A DNA stretch of 6,684 nucleotides, taken from assembly GCA_030637065.1 (NCBI GenBank), contig DAOVVQ010000213.1, positions 1 through 6,684 on the forward strand. Reading direction: 5' to 3'. Below the pieces are notes generated by a model. That model was not told the DNA's origin, did no database searches, and worked only from the letters and a program-made list of their open reading frames with translations. The DNA comes from Planctomycetota bacterium (GTDB lineage: Bacteria; Planctomycetota; Phycisphaerae; Sedimentisphaerales; Anaerohalosphaeraceae). Below are positions 5,689-6,684 of this stretch, one piece after another. The position numbers and the translations under genes were made by a program. How positions within the stretch are numbered: position 1 is the stretch's first letter; the number at the start of each line of letters is the position of its first letter.

Positions 5689-6684
5689 ATGACGCAGGTT
5701 GGTATTGATATTGACAGTGGAGCTGGTGTTTCTCGGGAGCAGATGAATATTGTTGTCATCGGTCACGTTGACCACGGCAAGAGTACGGTCATCGGCAGGC
5801 TTCTGGCTGACACGAAATCGCTTCCTGAGGGCAAACTCGAGGACGTCAAGGCCCAGTGCGCACGTAACGCCCGTCCCTTCGAGTATGCGTTTTTGTTGGA
5901 TGCCCTCAAGGACGAGCAGGCGCAGGGGATCACTATCGATTCGGCCCGCTGTTTTTTCCGTTCGGATAAGCGTGAGTACATAATCATTGACGCTCCCGGG
6001 CACATCGAGTTTCTAAAGAACATGGTCTCCGGTGCAGCCCGTGCGGAGGCGGCTATCCTGGTGATAGACGCCAAGGAGGGTGTGCGTGAAAATTCCCGCA
6101 GGCACGGGTACCTCTTGAGCATGGTAGGTGTCCGGCAGGTTGCGGTCTGCGTTAATAAGATGGACCTTGTCGATTACGACAGGGAGGTGTTCGAGTCGAT
6201 CAAGGCCGAGTACACCGAGTTTTTGGCGCAGATCGACATCGAGCCGAAGGTTTTTATCCCGGCAAGCGCCCGCGAAGGCGATAATATCGTATCGAATTCG
6301 CCGCGGATGGACTGGTACGACGGTCCCGCGATCCTGGAGACGATGGACAGCTTTGCCAAGGAGGCGGATCGTGTAAATAAGGCGTTTCGTTTTCCGGTTC
6401 AGGATATCTACAAATTCACCGCAGCCGGCGACGATCGGCGGATATTTGCCGGCAGGATCGAGACCGGTACGATCAAGGTCGGCGACGAGGTGGTGTTCCT
6501 GCCGTCGGAGAAGCGTTCGCGGATACGGAGCATCGAAGGGTTTAATCTGCCCGAGCAGAAAAGTGCCAGCGCGGGCGAGTCGACGGGTTTTACGCTTGGC
6601 GAGCAGGTCTACGTTACGCCCGGCGAGATGATGTGCAGGACCGACGAGGATCCTTCGCAGGTCAGTTCCCATCTGCGTGTGAAT
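5689..6684 (+). CDS. cysN: Sulfate adenylyltransferase subunit 1 (GTPase) CysN, 3'-truncated by the window; possibly CysNC
   Basis: The frame is open from the ATG at 5689 to the last base (332 codons, no stop), so the C-terminus lies outside. It is a translation-factor-like GTPase that couples GTP hydrolysis to APS formation by CysD. Motifs: G1 GHVDHGKST (25-33), switch I GITID (80-84), G3 DAPGH (101-105), G4 NKMD (156-159) and the G5 SA (193-194). The beta-barrel domain II runs from about residue 233 (FRFPVQDIYKF) to the end of the window. The DAPGHIEFLKNMVSGAARAE text is the variant seen in many anaerobe CysN/CysNC proteins, where Gammaproteobacteria have DTPGH. The start at 5689 has a weak ribosome-binding site. 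An internal ATG at 5743 has GGGAG upstream, but the REQMNIV text before it is common in homologues, so I keep 5689. Whether an APS kinase (CysC) domain is fused downstream cannot be seen. Confidence 0.94.
   Translation, partial: MTQVGIDIDSGAGVSREQMNIVVIGHVDHGKSTVIGRLLADTKSLPEGKLEDVKAQCARNARPFEYAFLLDALKDEQAQGITIDSARCFFRSDKREYIIIDAPGHIEFLKNMVSGAARAEAAILVIDAKEGVRENSRRHGYLLSMVGVRQVAVCVNKMDLVDYDREVFESIKAEYTEFLAQIDIEPKVFIPASAREGDNIVSNSPRMDWYDGPAILETMDSFAKEADRVNKAFRFPVQDIYKFTAAGDDRRIFAGRIETGTIKVGDEVVFLPSEKRSRIRSIEGFNLPEQKSASAGESTGFTLGEQVYVTPGEMMCRTDEDPSQVSSHLRVN

Noticed and set aside
6013..6672. Minus-strand open frame (219 codons) opposite cysN
   Set aside because: The + strand encodes CysN with G1, G3 and G4 motifs through this interval. 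The antisense frame has no recognisable domain.
5743..6684. Alternative cysN start at the ATG at 5743, which has GGGAG upstream
   Set aside because: The residues just before it (REQ) are typical of homologues and the spacing from GGGAG is short, so the upstream ATG at 5689 is preferred, though not proven.

Overview
The window is about 6.7 kb of moderately GC-rich DNA. All real genes are on the + strand and fall into two functional blocks, separated by a 368-bp AT-rich intergenic region. The gene content points to a polysaccharide-degrading bacterium of the PVC group. It includes an FAD-dependent oxidoreductase with a discoidin-like tail, a Tat-exported Cys-type sulfatase, and a CysN of the type also seen in anaerobic and environmental lineages. 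Planctomycetota (Phycisphaerae-like) is my first guess and Verrucomicrobiota/Kiritimatiellota the alternative. This is inferred from family habits, not from a marker gene.

Block 1 (1-3106): the 3' part of an FAD-dependent oxidoreductase gene, whose start lies before the window, is followed after 28 bp by a complete sulfatase gene. They look like one transcript at the end of a glycan-utilisation or secreted-hydrolase locus.

Intergenic region (3107-3474): it first holds an inverted pair of 25-bp repeats built on the palindrome AAAGGTACC-A-GGTACCTTT. Next come an AT-rich 11-bp inverted repeat and a good sigma70-like promoter (TTGACA, 18 bp, TATTAT). A leader of about 147 nt follows, with two dyads that could be operators and a small GC hairpin followed by seven T. 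I found no convincing gene in it.

Block 2 (3475-6684): an assimilatory sulfate reduction operon. It encodes an Rrf2-family regulator without Fe-S cysteines (CymR-like), CysH (an APS reductase with the Fe-S cysteine motifs), CysD (small subunit of sulfate adenylyltransferase) and CysN (GTPase subunit, running off the right end). CysD and CysN activate sulfate to APS, and CysH reduces APS directly to sulfite, so PAPS is not required. The Rrf2 protein probably controls the operon in response to sulfur or cysteine status. The rrf2-cysH and cysD-cysN spacers each contain a short-period AT-rich tandem repeat (8 bp and 7 bp), and the 8-bp one includes the cysH ribosome-binding site and start codon.

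The genes belong to well-known families. What merits a second look is the non-coding architecture (dispersed-type palindromes, tandem repeats at gene starts, the regulated leader) and the oxidoreductase-discoidin fusion beside a sulfatase. I did not find evidence for a wholly new system.
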